64,000 nt of DNA from Branchinecta lynchi (GCA_023053575.1 JAKZAP010000016.1:6320046-6384045), one strand, 5' to 3'. Numbered from the stretch's first letter, positions 32,165-43,029 are shown. A program made the numbers and translations. The notes: generated by a model not told the origin, from the sequence alone.

Positions 32165-33467
32165 ACCCTTGAGGGCCAAATGACAGACACCAGAGGCATG
32201 TGTTATTCTTCCGATTTATCAAGTTTCGTTAAGATCATATCACCGGTTTGAAAGTTATGCATGCCTCAAGTTTTCGGATATCCGTCCAGGAGTGACTACA
32301 CTGTGAAAAAAAAAATCTTGCAGTATTTGCTACTGGGATTAATCTTGTCTTTATTAAGATAAGATTATCCCTGATTCGGATTAGTCTTATCCCAATAGAG
32401 ATAAAAATTAATCCCAGTAGCAAATACTGAATCCTTATCCAGAGAAACTTTTTACAGTGTATCTTGTCGGTCTTGTCGGGTCTGTAATGTGGTAGCAAAG
32501 TTTCATCGTCCTATAGCAGATCTGGAAGTAACTAAACTAGTGACCACCGGAATTCACCCCCCCCCCCCCCTCACCCCACAGTGCACAGATCCGGTCGCCT
32601 CTGTCAAAGCTGTATCTAGGGCTCGTGCTTGTTCCTACACTCTGAGTGAGTCACAAGGTTTCCGGTCCCACCACCCCCCCCCAAATCCCCCCTAAAGTCA
32701 CTAGATTATGTCCGAACTTAAAGAAAGACTTGCGAGACACGAGGTCGTCCGAAATATTAAGTTTCATAAAGGTCCGATCACCCATTCGAAAAGAACACAG
32801 ACATCAAGATTCCGGATTTCCTCTCCCTCCACACACCCCCCCCCCCGAAACATACAAAAATCATCAACTTTATAGGCTTTTCCCTCTGATCTGTGTCTTT
32901 TTTGTACTTTTTTGTCCGACCGACAGGCAAAATCCCTCCCCCCCCGAAAGGCAACCCCCCCCCCTGAAATAAATTCCTGGATACGGGCCTACCCTCGACT
33001 GCCCCCTCGATGGTGGGATCGGGGAAATGAACAATCTTAGGTGAAAATGGTCGAGTCCCTGCTATGCCTGCCAAGTTCCATCGTCCTAGCGTATCTGGAA
33101 GTACCTTACTAGGGATCACCAGAAATCCACCCCCCACCCTCTAACTCCCCCCATAGTGCATGGATCCTGTCTGGTGCTGTCAGCTATGTATCTAGGGCTT
33201 GTGCTTGTTTTTCCTACCAAGTTTCATCCCGATCCTTCCATCCGGAGCGCATCACATGATTTCCCTCCCTCCTCCCCTCCAACTCCCACAAATGGAAGTG
33301 ATTATTTCCAAGTTACTTTGGTTGGATCCCTAATGTGCCTGCCAAGTTTCATCGTCGTAGCACATCTGGAAGTACCCTAACTCGCGATCACCGGACTGAC
33401 CAACCGACAGACCGACTGACGGAAAAGTGATCGGTATGTGGCACTCGGCTGGAAGGCAAGTGCCGAG
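32165..33467 (+). mobile_element. Family H element, copy H7, with two nested insertions
   Basis: Module phrases such as CAAGTTTCGTTAAGATCAT (32220) and AAGTTTCATCCCGATCC (33219) run through the block. The right end is the family's hairpin region, degraded: GGCACTCGGC against GCAAGTGCC. A family P MITE interrupts it at 32297-32461, and a GTATCCAGG repeat interrupts it at about 32848-32996. The left terminus was not found, so the start is approximate. Confidence 0.65.
32297..32461. mobile_element. MITE family P, copy 2, nested in H7
   Basis: The ends are TACACTGTGAAAAAAAAAAT and GAAACTTTTTACAGTGTA. The palindromic core is TTTGCTACTGGGATTAATC / GATTAATCCCAGTAGCAAA-like. It sits between family H module phrases on both sides, so it inserted after H7. 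A TA target duplication is plausible. Confidence 0.85.
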
Positions 33468-33695
33468 AAAATACAAAAAAACAGGACTACCCTTTGAAGG
33501 AGGTTTTGTTTTGCCGTCTGTCTTTGTATTTTTTTTTTTCTTTCTGTCAGGCTTTTATTTTTTCGAGAGCTGCTCTTTTTTTTAAGAATAGTTAGTTATG
33601 TATACATATTTTGTGTGTGCCTACTCGATCTTTGTCTTTGATGGTTAGAAGATAAATTGTTATTTTCAAAACTATTCCATTCCGTCTGATTTTAG

Positions 33696-33832
33696 GAGTA
33701 CGGAATGACAAAGCAAGAGAAGCTCTCAATTGGACAGGGAATCTGCTCTCCTCTTTTGAAGAAGATTCGTGCGGATCTTCAGAGGAATATTGAAGAATGT
33801 GAAGAAGAAAATGTGAATAGGCTGAACCCAAG
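33696..33832 (+). CDS. PPIP5K: PPIP5K exon: [10 protein letters not shown] block
   Basis: A 137-nt exon encoding [30 protein letters not shown] and an acidic stretch, then NRLNP. EYGI--EEKL-I--G-C-PL--KI--DLQR and VNKLHP are the aligned family segments. The acidic run EECEEEN falls where orthologues also have a short acidic variable loop. The acceptor is CTGATTTTAG and the donor GTATGA. Phase is 0 in and AG out. Confidence 0.97.
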
Positions 33833-34601
33833 GTATGAAAAGAAAACCTTTCCTTTTTGGCGTTAGATTCAGTAAAAGACAGACTGACAGGACGCAGTTG
33901 GCAACTTGGTAGGGAAAGACTGTTTGACGACATAGGAAGGGAGATTTTCAAAAGTTGAGTAGTGGACCGTTGAAACGTTATTCGTGAAAGCGGGTTAAAA
34001 TTAGGATCTCAAAACAGGTGTGGACCTTCACCTGTCTGACATTCAGTTTAGTGCGGACTCCTTAGAAATTTATAGAATGAAACCTGTTTACTACATCGAT
34101 ATGTAAGCATTAGGCTATCAGTAATAATGTTATTATAAACGCAATAGGATAGGATATAGCGAGATCGCAGGTATTCTCCTCACTCTCATGACGAGTATTT
34201 AACGGTCAAAACCGAAAAGTCAGCTAAACTTTATTAAAGCTCGGCCCTTCTTGGCAAGGGTCCTCTTCAGGCTCAAGCTGGAAAATGAACTTTCAATCAA
34301 TCAATCAAGTTTAATCCGAGTAGCTAAAAGCTAGAAAAGGAGTACAAATTTAAAAGCTTTTCCAGCTTGAGTTTATTTTCCAGCTTGAGCGGAAACCTTT
34401 CAAGCTTTCCAGAATACCTTTCCAGCTTGAGTTTATTTTCAAGCTTGAGCCAGAAGAGGACCCTTGCCAAGAAGGGCCGGAATTATGGCTCTAATAAAAT
34501 GTAGTTGGCTTATCCGTTTTGGACCGTTCAATGTGGTGTGAGATCCTGCGGCGACTTGGTTTTAAGGTCTTTGACTTGTTTAACTTGTAGTTTCTATCCA
34601 G
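33833..34601. other. Intron 9: hammerhead-motif repeats
   Basis: It holds a pair of opposed hammerhead-motif units at about 34210-34535. One core is on the minus strand near 34235-34282 and one on the plus strand near 34445-34495. Both have lost invariant bases (GAAA is mutated to GAGC or GGAA). GTTTATTTTCCAGCTTGAG and a close variant repeat in the spacer. Confidence 0.7.
34210..34535. repeat. Opposed, degraded hammerhead-motif repeats
   Basis: CCTTCTTGGCAAGGGTCCTC on one side and GAGGACCCTTGCCAAGAAGG on the other keep stem II. The catalytic core is broken in both units: CAGAAGA instead of CUGAAGA in the plus copy, and no GAAA in the minus copy. Confidence 0.7.
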
Positions 34602-34716
34602 ATATTCACATGGCGTGTCTAGTCCCGGACGACACGTGAGAACGCGACTTTACTTTACGAGCGAGAGCCACATTCACTCCCTTCTGACCATGATACGATA
34701 TGGAGGACTTGCCGAT
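34602..34716 (+). CDS. PPIP5K: PPIP5K exon: [15 protein letters not shown] block
   Basis: A 115-nt exon encoding [30 protein letters not shown] and IRYGGLAD. The conserved [13 protein letters not shown] motif of PPIP5Ks contains the second histidine region of the phosphatase-like fold. The acceptor TTTCTATCCAG is preferred over the nearer TTGTAG at 34588-34590, because only the former keeps phase and the family sequence. The donor is GTAAGT. Phase is one base in and 0 out. Confidence 0.97.
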
Positions 34717-34930
34717 GTAAGTTAACTCCTCATACCTTGACGCATAGACTAAGAGGCACACTCCCGCTATGACAGCGTGAGGCCGTAATTGCACACAGGA
34801 AACTACGCACGCGCCAGACGACGCAGGACCCCTGTTCTAGGCAACTCGTACGCCGAAATTATGATTCATGTAGTTCCTCTTTCACGGCGGGCAGGCTGTT
34901 ACTTAACAATAACAAGACCAAAGGTTCCGA

Positions 34931-35821
34931 TGGGATCCCAAAAATCTAACATTTGATTCAAACAATTGGGTCATGTCTTCGCCATTCAGTCTTCGTCAGA
35001 TTCCTTGGGTTTTTTTTTAATGTTAACATAAAGTTAAAAAATGGATTCAGCATGTCTCCTTGCCCCGATGCCGAATCACTAATCGATTTCAGAAACAAGT
35101 TTGAGCTTCAACCAAATTTCCAGTTTCAGCCGAATTCGTGATGAACCATTTGTCCGGCAAGAAAAATAAGTTCAGATATGGATTCAGCGGACCTCCTTAC
35201 CCCTTCAATGAATATCTTGTTACCTCATAGAACATACATGTTTTTACCGTAAATTCAAAACCCTCCTCTGCTTCTAAATATAGGACTAAAGGACCCACCT
35301 ACGAACTTGACCTGTACTTTGCCAATGAATCCTCATACTAAGCTTGAACAATATATGTCAACCCCTACTAAGCTTGAACAACATATACCAGCCCTTTTGA
35401 CCTTCGATTACACTAGCTCTCTCCAACATTCGTGAAGAAAGAAGAGGGACTGCTATAGCCGAAAATTGGTCGACAAATTGGATGTCCGGTTTCTGCCGCA
35501 TTCCAGGAGAACTAGTTTTCCGGTGAGAAAATAACTTTCATATTTGGATTCAGCATGTCTCCTTAACCCTAAATCAAATATCTCAATAGCTCTCAGAAAA
35601 AAAATGTGCCTCTTAATTTGAAACCCCTCCACAACCCTCAAATATAGGGTTTCAGATCCCATCTTCCAACTTGACCTGTACTTTGACCCAAAGGATCCTC
35701 CCACCATGTTTCATCAAAATATCCCATTCCCTTCCACGGTTATCGTGCTTACAGACGGACGTGCAGACGGACAACTTTTGCGATGTCATAGGTATCCCTC
35801 CACTTACGTTTTGGGATCCCA
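34931..35821 (-). repeat. GGATCCC-ended repeat, family G copy 2
   Basis: It starts TGGGATCCCAAAAATCTAAC and ends CTTACGTTTTGGGATCCCA. The interior carries the inverse of the family phrases, including TGTCTCCTTAACCCTAAATC and CGATGTCATAGGTATCCCTC. It is about 890 bp and uninterrupted, so it shows the arrangement before the family U insertion in copy 1. Confidence 0.8.
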
Positions 35822-36909
35822 ATAATAATAATTCGTTTAGTTCCATGTTATCTTTTTACAAAAATATTGTTGGATGGTCGTACGTGGTCACTTAGTCACA
35901 AATAGTCGCACATATGTTACAATGAAAACTATGATGCGATAATAAATATAACTACAGAATATATCAGTTTAAATTCGGAATTCACACTGTCAAAATACTT
36001 TACAAAATAGGGAAAAAAGGACTTGGGATAAGTCTCCGTTGATTTTACATACGGTTTCGTCAGTTGATCTTTCGTGAGTCTGTGATGTGCCTTTACTGGC
36101 AGGTTTGTAGTCACAAGGGGTAAAACCCCTTCGCGCACACGCTGGGCCAGATATTTTTTTGTGAAATTTCAGTAGGAGTTCGTGTCTTGTTTGTGTTTGT
36201 AAGTTTGTAGACGCAATGTCGTTAAGCTCTCTTGGTAGACTCGTATCTCTGTCCAAGAATGACACAGCAAGCTCTCTTTTGAATCTCGTCCAACTTCTCA
36301 CTTTGCTGAACTGTGAGTCCAGCATGCTACACGGAACAGGCGTACTCCATCATCATTTGTCACTTCAGGGTAAAAAAAAATAAAAGCGCTTTTAGATAAC
36401 TTGATGAGATGTGCTTTATCCTGCAGTCTAGCGTTTTAGTCCTCCGTCGGATTTAATTGTCCGAACTCAGAATAAATATCTCCGAATTCTGAAATTCGTA
36501 ATTACTAAATTCCGATGTAGGATAGACTTTTTACAGAGTAGTTGCCTCCTCCCCGTAAGGAGGAGCCAAGTGATGCAACTGCCAATCCCGTTCCGAATAA
36601 TCCCGAAATTGTTCGGTGGGCGACTGTGGCAACTTTGTTGTCGTACTTGTTCGCCGATTACGTCAACGTCATCGGCCCTTTCTTGCCGCCGACTTCAACT
36701 TTGTATGAACTTCGGTACATCTGTAATCCAAAACCCATTTCACCGCAGATATACTCCCCCCTGATTTTCTCCCATCCCAAATTCGTCTTCTTCGTCAAGC
36801 TGCCGAGCCTGTGCCTCGTTTAGAGCCGGTGGTAGCTTTGCAAACAAGGTATGCTCTGAGTTGCGTCCCCTCGTTTTTTCGGTTATATAACTCGGAGCGC
36901 TGTTGAATG

Positions 36910-37364
36910 TTAAAGGACCCCTCTTGCATATTCTGCCTTTTATAATATACCTAGCTCCCTTATGGAATTATAAGCTTCTAAAATCCCCACCTTTCTCCAT
37001 TGTTTCCTTTTGTGCCGACGAAGTTTTAGCGCTTTTTTGGCCTTGCCGAGTTTTTGCCGTAACACAACCTAAAGTTTGCCGGAATCTTCAACGTCTTCTG
37101 ACAACTCTTTCACATATGTGAGAATCTTCTATTCTAGACTTTTTTCATTTGCTTGGTTTTCCCACTTTTTAACCACTGCGCATTCAGTTTTCAAACGTTT
37201 TGCCCCCAGCCGCCTCGTCGGAGAGCAGGAAAGCTGGATAGAGTCGACAGGTGCTAACAAGAAAATCTCTAAATTAAGGTGAAAAGTAATGTTATTTTCG
37301 ATGAACGTTTTTTCTGATCCATTTCGTGGTGAACAGATCATTTCTAGTAAGAGTTGTGCTTTAA
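36910..37364. mobile_element. MITE family T, copy 1
   Basis: One end is TTAAAGGACCCCTCTTGCAT and the other is AGTAAGAGTTGTGCTTTAA. The outermost TTAAAG is inverted at the two ends. Copies 2 (38244-38913) and 3 (60747-61221) are in the opposite orientation. The interior shares TTCTAAAATCCCCACCTTTC-like sequence. Confidence 0.8.
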
Positions 37365-37559
37365 TTATTAATTGTAGTCTATTATATTATTGACCATATT
37401 TATGATAAGACGTCGGTATATGTCGCACAATTGTACATACTTGTAGATTGTTATGTTATGACGTTATCTTTTGACGCAAAAACAACACATCGGCTTGTCC
37501 GTTATTTTTTTTTTGATTATACTGAATTGAATTGATTTTCTTTTCTCGCTTATTTTCAG

Positions 37560-37787
37560 CTGCAGGACGATGAACAGTGGAGGAGGGCCATGGAATATGT
37601 CTCAATGATTTCGGAACTGAGCTATTTGACGCAAATCGTTATAATGTTATATGAAGATACGACGAAGGATCCCGCGTCCGACGAGCGTTTTCACATCGAG
37701 TTGCACTTCAGCCCTGGTGTGAATTGTTGTGTGCAAAAAAACTTACCACCCGGACCTGGCTTCCGCCCTCAAAGTCGGAACGATACG
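37560..37787 (+). CDS. PPIP5K: PPIP5K exon: end of phosphatase-like domain
   Basis: A 228-nt, phase 0/0 exon encoding [33 protein letters not shown] and [14 protein letters not shown], ending [32 protein letters not shown] and ERFH-ELHFSPG are strongly conserved and close the phosphatase-like domain. The acceptor is TTATTTTCAG and the donor GTACGC. The last ~35 bp of the exon and about 100 bp of intron, donor included, are tandemly duplicated downstream (second donor at 37927). The first donor is chosen because reading on meets a stop. Confidence 0.96.
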
Positions 37788-38029
37788 GTACGCATTTATC
37801 TCTTTTTATCGAGTCGTCACCCCCGCTCCTTACCGTATCGCTCCTTGAAATTACCTGACATCGCATCTTAAAGCACACGTCGCAGGACCCTGACCTGGTT
37901 TCCGCCCTCAAAGTTGGAACGATACGGTACGCATTTGTCTCTTTTTGTTGAGTCTTCACTCCCCGCTCCTTACTATATCGTCCCTTGAAATTACCTTACA
38001 TCGCATCTTAAAGCACACGTCGCAGGAAA
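37751..38029. repeat. Tandem duplication spanning exon end and splice donor
   Basis: A unit of 139 bp occurs twice. CTTCCGCCCTCAAAGTCGGA with ACGATACGGTACGCATTT at 37759-37797 recurs, slightly changed, at 37898-37936. GCATCTTAAAGCACACGTCG and CAGG occur in both copies. The second copy carries an intact copy of the exon end and of its donor, preceded by CACACGTCGCAG, which could serve as an acceptor. Confidence 0.9.
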
Positions 38030-38243
38030 CCTCGCTCCCTAGTCACCAAGGTGACAACCAAGAGCCAACATTTAGTCTTTTCCCCAATGTACTTGACAAC
38101 CAAAGCCAGGCTCCCAAGGCTGAATTACGACGCTTACTTTGAGAGTTCCGTTTAGGAAATTCAGGATCTTTTCATAATAAATCGATGACTAAGGATTAGG
38201 TACTGTTTGCATTGCAATACCCTTACCTGGCTTCTTTTAAGCT

Positions 38244-38913
38244 TTAAAGCTCAACTCTTACTAGATATGATCTTCTCGCGATGAAATGGCTCAGAAATAC
38301 TGTTTTTTTAGAATATCTTTACTTCCCACGTGAAACTAGCAATTTCCTTGTTAGCGCTTGTCGACTCTATTCAGCCTTTCTGCTCTCTGATGCGGCGGCT
38401 GGACGCAAATATTTGAAAACTGAACTTGCCATGGTTAAAAAGTGGGAAAACCAAGAGGAATTTTAAAACAGAAAGGAATACCTGATGGTCTACTATGTTT
38501 TCAAAAAAGAAAAACAATACTTTAGCTTCTCCTATCCTTATGTGTGAAAGAGTGGTCGGCGGGCCTTGAAGTTTTCGGTAAAGTTTGCTTCGTTTGACTG
38601 TCAAAACTCGGCTACACTGTAAAAAGTTTCACCGAGTGAGGATTAAAGTTAACTGCAGCATTTGCTACTGGGGTTATCTTATCTCTACTGAGATAAGATT
38701 AATCCGAATTAGAGATAAGATTTTCTTTTTAGAGATAAGATTAATCCCAGTAGCAAATACTGCAAGATTTTTTTTTACAGTCTATATAGACAGAAAAAAA
38801 CCAAAAGGTACAAAACAAAACATAGCCGAAAGGCAGGGATTTCAGAAGCTTGTAATCCCATAAGGGAAGTAGGGATAATATAAATGGCAGAATAACCAGG
38901 AGGGGTTCTTTAA
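38244..38913. mobile_element. MITE family T, copy 2, split by a family P insertion
   Basis: It starts TTAAAGCTCAACTCTTACTA and ends AGGAGGGGTTCTTTAA. It shares TTGTTAGCGCTTGTCG and GCGGCGGCTGG-type phrases with copy 3 at 60747-61221. The family P element at 38613-38784 lies inside and is absent from copies 1 and 3. Confidence 0.8.
38613..38784. mobile_element. MITE family P, copy 3, nested in T copy 2
   Basis: The ends are TACACTGTAAAAAGTTTC and TTTTTTTTTACAGTCTA. The core palindrome is TTTGCTACTGGGGTTATC / ATTAATCCCAGTAGCAAA. The junctions are clear by comparison with T copy 3. Confidence 0.85.
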
Positions 38914-39180
38914 TGGATTTCTCAACGGTTACAAACAAATCCTGGTTGTTTTCAGCCTCGCTTTGCACCGTTGGTTTTGACAAGACACAGAACTTGGTAC
39001 TTTTGACCAATGAGCTCCTCGAAAGTAACCGGGAGTGCCATCAGCCTTGAAAAGAGATAAATGTATCATATGCAAAACTCAATGTCGATAGGTTGGATAA
39101 AAATGACGTAAGAAGTTCGAAAACTTGAAAACGAGAATGGATGTTGCGATTAGGACAAATAGAGTGAAGCAGTAATTTGC

Positions 39181-39485
39181 TAAAGAACACCTCGCACTAC
39201 TTACGGTGCATGTCCCAAAATTCGAAACTATTTGAATACTGTAAAACTAGTCTCTTCTTTTGACAAATTATCCGCGGCTTTCGCCGTTCTAAGCCTTTTC
39301 CTAAACGCATTGACTTCTGGCAGAAACTTGGCAAAATTTTAGATAACTGGTTTTACGCGTCAGAAAAACTCGTCGGGAGCATAATGCGTACACAAAATAT
39401 TGATTCGTGGCAAGATCAAAGATTACTGAAGTATCTTTAGCGGAAGTAGGTTATATTGGCATAATAGGCTCGACGGGTCCTTTAA
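39181..39485. mobile_element. Family U, copy 2
   Basis: The left part is TAAAGAACACCTCGCACTAC and the right part is CGACGGGTCCTTTAAG. Both match, in inverse, the ends at 40101-40419. It is about 305 bp and non-coding. Confidence 0.6.
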
Positions 39486-40100
39486 GATTGGCCATCAGAT
39501 ACTCCTGCCATACACTGGTGAGTGACGTTGAGGACATGTACACCAGCATGCCCCCCCATCAACAGTACCTAATTCACAGTTAGACCGCGCAATTGGGATT
39601 TCATCAGTGATATGGATTTTCTTTCTGTAAACCGCCAACAACAGAGCTAACCAATCCTGAGTGGGCCAAGTCCCCCTAGGCGTTGAATTGTCATATCCAG
39701 AGAATCCTGTAAAAGGTTCGAGAGGATCCATTCCACTTTACATACGACATACGCCATTTTACATACTCCGCTTTTCAAATGGCGGGTCAGAAACAAATTA
39801 CGTACTTACTTACTAACTTTGTGATGCTATGGACAAGGTCATGGACAAGCCTTGGAATTATGAGGTGCCAAACGTGTCCTGACCGGCCATGAGGCCATAT
39901 CAGAGGCTAAAGGCAGCATTTGGTTTCTTGAACACCTTAAAGCAAAGTATCTAGCAAGTTTGTTTTCCATAGCAGACAGTCTGGTGCTGAATACAATGAG
40001 CTGTCACAAGTTTGTAAAATTTCTCACACAATTAAGGGATCGTTATTTGGGATTAGCGGAGGAGTGGACTAGGGCATTTTCATCGGGCTTTCAACCCTGT

Positions 40101-40419
40101 TTAAAGGACCTCTCTTACCTATAATACTAACGCAACCTACTTCCATGATCACTCCATATATTTCTAAACCCGGAGACCCCAATTTCGTACGGTATATTCT
40201 AACCCCTCTAACAAACCACGTGCGCTGATTTTCTCACTTGCCGTGTTTTGCTACCTTCGATGTGTATGACGCAGTCGACGGTTGTCTGCGAGAAGTTTTT
40301 CCTTCAGAAAAAATGGTTATGTAAATTGTTTCCCTGTTTCCACTACAAGTCAACAAGTATTTAAATATTCTAAATACTGTAAGTTGAAGAGTAAATAGTG
40401 CGAGGGAGGGGTCCTTTAA
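40101..40419. mobile_element. Family U, copy 3
   Basis: It starts TTAAAGGACCTCTCTTACCT and ends GAGGGGTCCTTTAA. The interior GATTTTCTCACTTGCCGTGT and GTCTGCGAGAAGTTTTTCC closely match copy 1 at 1785-1865. Confidence 0.8.
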
Positions 40420-40917
40420 GTGAATTAGTGCACCGTAACTAGATTTTTTAATTTCAGCCCTAAAGGTTCACCGACACAAACTCACTAAGTCGTTTTATTA
40501 TTGAGACTGAAGAAGAAAAGAAACATTTGAGCTTGGTTCCGGGACTAATGACACAATGGTCGACGCGAAATGAAATCCTGAGCTCTGCCGGCTCAGTTTA
40601 CCTTGCGAATATTTGTATAAATTTATTGCATTTCTCCGGTTCTCCTGATGCGACTGTGAATTTGAACTTAAGGCGCTTGCGTGTTCGAGGTATTCAGTAG
40701 GCTCCATAGACCGGATTTGGGGGGGGGGGGCCCTACCCTAGCTTTCCGAGGGGGACAGGTTGACCAGAATCGAATCCAAAATATTTGCCTATTATGCATA
40801 CATATTCTTGATGTACGGCACTGTTTGGATACAATCTTCAGCGTAAATATAACTAATTTTACAGGCTAATTTCATATTTACATGGTTGTGCATTTGTAAG
40901 ATTTGCGTTTGGAAATG

Positions 40918-42355
40918 ACTAGGTGGCCCCAGTCATACATAAATCCTCAGTTTTGGGGCATGGTGCCCCAACGTCTGGGCATGCGCGAACGTATGAGCAT
41001 GGTGCCCATACCTTGGGGCACCATGCCCTGGAGCATGGACATGGTACCCCTGTGAATTTTGGTTAAAGTTTAACTGAACAGGCAACTTATTTTTACATCT
41101 TAGATTCAAATACATTGAATTATTACAACACCTATTGGGGATTTTCATTCTGTCCACAGTAGTCTTCAGTAGGGACGTTGGGAATGTGGACGCTTTCCCA
41201 TGGTGAACCCGTCCACAATTCGCCCGCGAAAATCACTGCACTATCACTATCACTATCTAGCACTAGTTTTTGGCACTGCAGACACTTCTTTGTTTATTTG
41301 ATACACAATTTATTTACTCGTTTGCTGCTGGTATTGTTGCCAAATGTTCCAGGCACCATAGAGATATCACAAAAACGGGAAGAGCGGCAAGCACAATGGG
41401 ATAATCGATTATTTGGAAATATCAGAAAAACAAACTAACGCTTTTTCATCGGGTTTTCAAGATTATTTAAGCGAACAAGTGATGGGTAACTAGACTGTCG
41501 TATCCTAGCCCTTTTCGGTTAAACTTTAAACTCAGACTGCTTACATACCTAAATAGGGTTGCCTTCCTGTCCTAGATCAGAACAACCCTGATTTTACTTT
41601 CTATCCAACCTCATTTTCAAATTTTCAAATTTGGAGAGCACCTCTAACATACATGGAGTCTTTTGGAGTCCACTTCTCTTCTAGTGGGTATACTCTGTCC
41701 TTATTCAGAAAATTGCTGCTAGGTAGAATGGATGAGGCAATCTTTTCATTCTGTTCACTGGAGCAAATATTTCCTTTAGATTGTTTGCTTTTTATTGTAT
41801 TTATTTTGAGTGATTTATTTTTTACTATGACTGTGTTAACGATTGTTATCAAAACTCACCAAACTCAAAAGAAATACAATAAAAGGCAAACAATCTAAAG
41901 GAATTTGGAAGGAAAGGAAATTTAATTCCTAAAGGAAGAAAATTTAAAAGCTTACCTCATCCACTCTACCTAGCGGTGACTATCTGAGAAGGATAGAGTA
42001 ACCTACTGGCGACAACCTGGAAAAGGATAGAGTAACCTAGTGGCAACTACCTGGAAAAGGATAGAGTAAACCCACTAGGAAAGAAGTGGCCTCCACAAAA
42101 CTCCATGTATGTTGGAAGTGCTCTCCACATTTTGAAAATTGGAAAATGAGGTTGGATAGGAAGTAAAATCAGGTATATTTTGATCTAGGAGAAGACAACC
42201 CTTCATTTTAACCAAATTTCACTGGGGTACCAATCCCATTCTCCAGGGCATGGCGCCCCAACGTAGGGGCACCATGCTCATACGTTCGGGCATGCCCAGA
42301 CGTTGTGGCACCATGCCCAAAAATTTAGGATTTGTATATGACTGGCTGGCCCGGA
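40918..42355. mobile_element. Foldback element W (GGGGCACCATGCCCC), split by MITE V
   Basis: The left arm has TTTTGGGGCATGGTGCCCCA and GGCATGCGCGAACGTATGAG. The right arm (42238-42355) has the inverse order, with ACGTTCGGGCATGCCCAGAC and GGCACCATGCCCAAAAATTT. Inner arms pair about 41570-41700 with 42070-42190 (CCTCATTTTCAAATTTTCAA and inverse). MITE V copy 1 interrupts the left arm. A related left end lies at 58840-58975. Confidence 0.75.
41063..41530. mobile_element. MITE family V, copy 1, nested in element W
   Basis: The ends are TTAAAGTTTAACTGAACAGG and CCTTTTCGGTTAAACTTTAA (inverted). It is about 468 bp, the same length as copy 2 at 58989-59460, which is in reverse orientation. GATGGGTAACTAGACTGTCG here matches the inverse of GACAATCTAGTTACCCGTC there. 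Confidence 0.85.
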
Positions 42356-42508
42356 ACCACGCCGTTTCCCGCCTATGGGTTTCCATGAAATGACGGCACT
42401 GCTATAGCCTAGCTCATTATCCTTTGCGTTCCCCTTGATCCTCCCACCGGCCTTACCGAACCAAGTCCTTTCTTTGCATGCGCCTGCCATATCCTGTTAT
42501 CCTCACAG

Positions 42509-42622
42509 AAGAGAGATTCGAATGGAAGCGATTGCAGTATCGACGGGAGGCGGCCTTCAAGGATTGATGAAGAGGATGACACAGATCTCGAGGACGAAGG
42601 CGGGGAGATGTTCACCCCAGTG
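42509..42622 (+). CDS. PPIP5K: PPIP5K exon: acidic linker after phosphatase-like domain
   Basis: A 114-nt, phase 0/0 exon encoding KRDSNGSDCSIDGRRPSRID, then EEDDTDLEDEGGEMFTPV. The GRRP--ID--DD pattern matches the segment that follows the conserved FRP-S sequence in animal PPIP5Ks. The rest is a Ser/acidic, probably disordered linker of the C-terminal regulatory tail. The acceptor is ATCCTCACAG and the donor GTAGGT. Recognition rests on splice sites, phase and this short motif, so it is somewhat less certain than the domain exons. Confidence 0.88.
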
Positions 42623-43029
42623 GTAGGTTTTATTTATGGAGAGGGTGGGGTCAGGACCGATCTTGTCCTGCGGTAGGGATAGGAACTGACGGAATTTTTG
42701 TTTGTTTGCTGAATTCTGTTAAAGTTCAACTGAAAAGCAAACTATTTGGATTCTGCAAAGGAATTTTTTGGAATTATCGTTTGTACTTTAAGGAATTCAG
42801 TTGTAAGCAAAACGCTTGAGGCGAAAATGACCATGGGCTCATGGGCTCATATTGTATGACAATTGTATATATGTATTAGTTGTAGGTTAACGACAAGTGC
42901 CAATCAATTTGCTCGCGCATGAAATGTTGTGCCGCATTTATTTTGAAATTAAATTAAAAATAAATTAAATTAAATTAATTAAAAAGTCTTTATTTTGCTC
43001 AAAAGTATTTTTGTACTTTACGGTTAGTA

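Larger units (their letters stand above)
30373..33695. other. Intron 8: inverted repeat around LINE, duplications, H7
   Basis: It holds an inverted repeat (about 30490-31535) enclosing a LINE fragment. It also holds a 237-bp-offset duplication (31736-32160) and family H copy H7 (about 32165-33467) with two elements nested in it. Poly-T and poly-A rich sequence follows to the acceptor. Confidence 0.7.
34717..37559. other. Intron 10: family G copy 2 and family T MITE
   Basis: It contains family G (34931-35821) and MITE T copy 1 (36910-37364). I recognise nothing in 35900-36540, and the frames there (for example 35990-36325) match no family I know. 36541-36900 shows no repeat that I could match elsewhere in the window. 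Confidence 0.7.
37788..42508. other. Intron 11: nested MITEs
   Basis: It contains the exon-end duplication, MITE T copy 2 with MITE P copy 3 nested inside, family U copies 2 and 3, and foldback element W with MITE V copy 1 nested in it. Nothing is recognised in 39490-40090 or 40440-40900, except a run of 10 G at 40720-40729. Confidence 0.7.

Noticed and set aside
34235..34495. Active hammerhead ribozymes at 34.2-34.5 kb
   Set aside because: Both cores have lost invariant bases (no GAAA in one; CAGAAGA and GGAA in the other), so only the repeat is annotated.
34591..34601. TTGTAG at 34585-34590 as the acceptor of the 34602 exon
   Set aside because: It would add 11 nt and shift the frame. The CTATCCAG acceptor keeps phase and the conserved TYR-SER-x-GLY-VAL start.
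35990..36325. 111-codon minus-strand frame suspected to be a LINE end
   Set aside because: It has some basic/aromatic spacing like a LINE C-terminus but none of the diagnostic motifs and no 3' tail.
36541..36850. Possible extra exon around CTGATTTTCTCCCATCCC with Pro-rich translation
   Set aside because: No acceptor/donor pair keeps phase between the 34716 and 37560 exons, which already join in phase 0 with conserved sequence on both sides.
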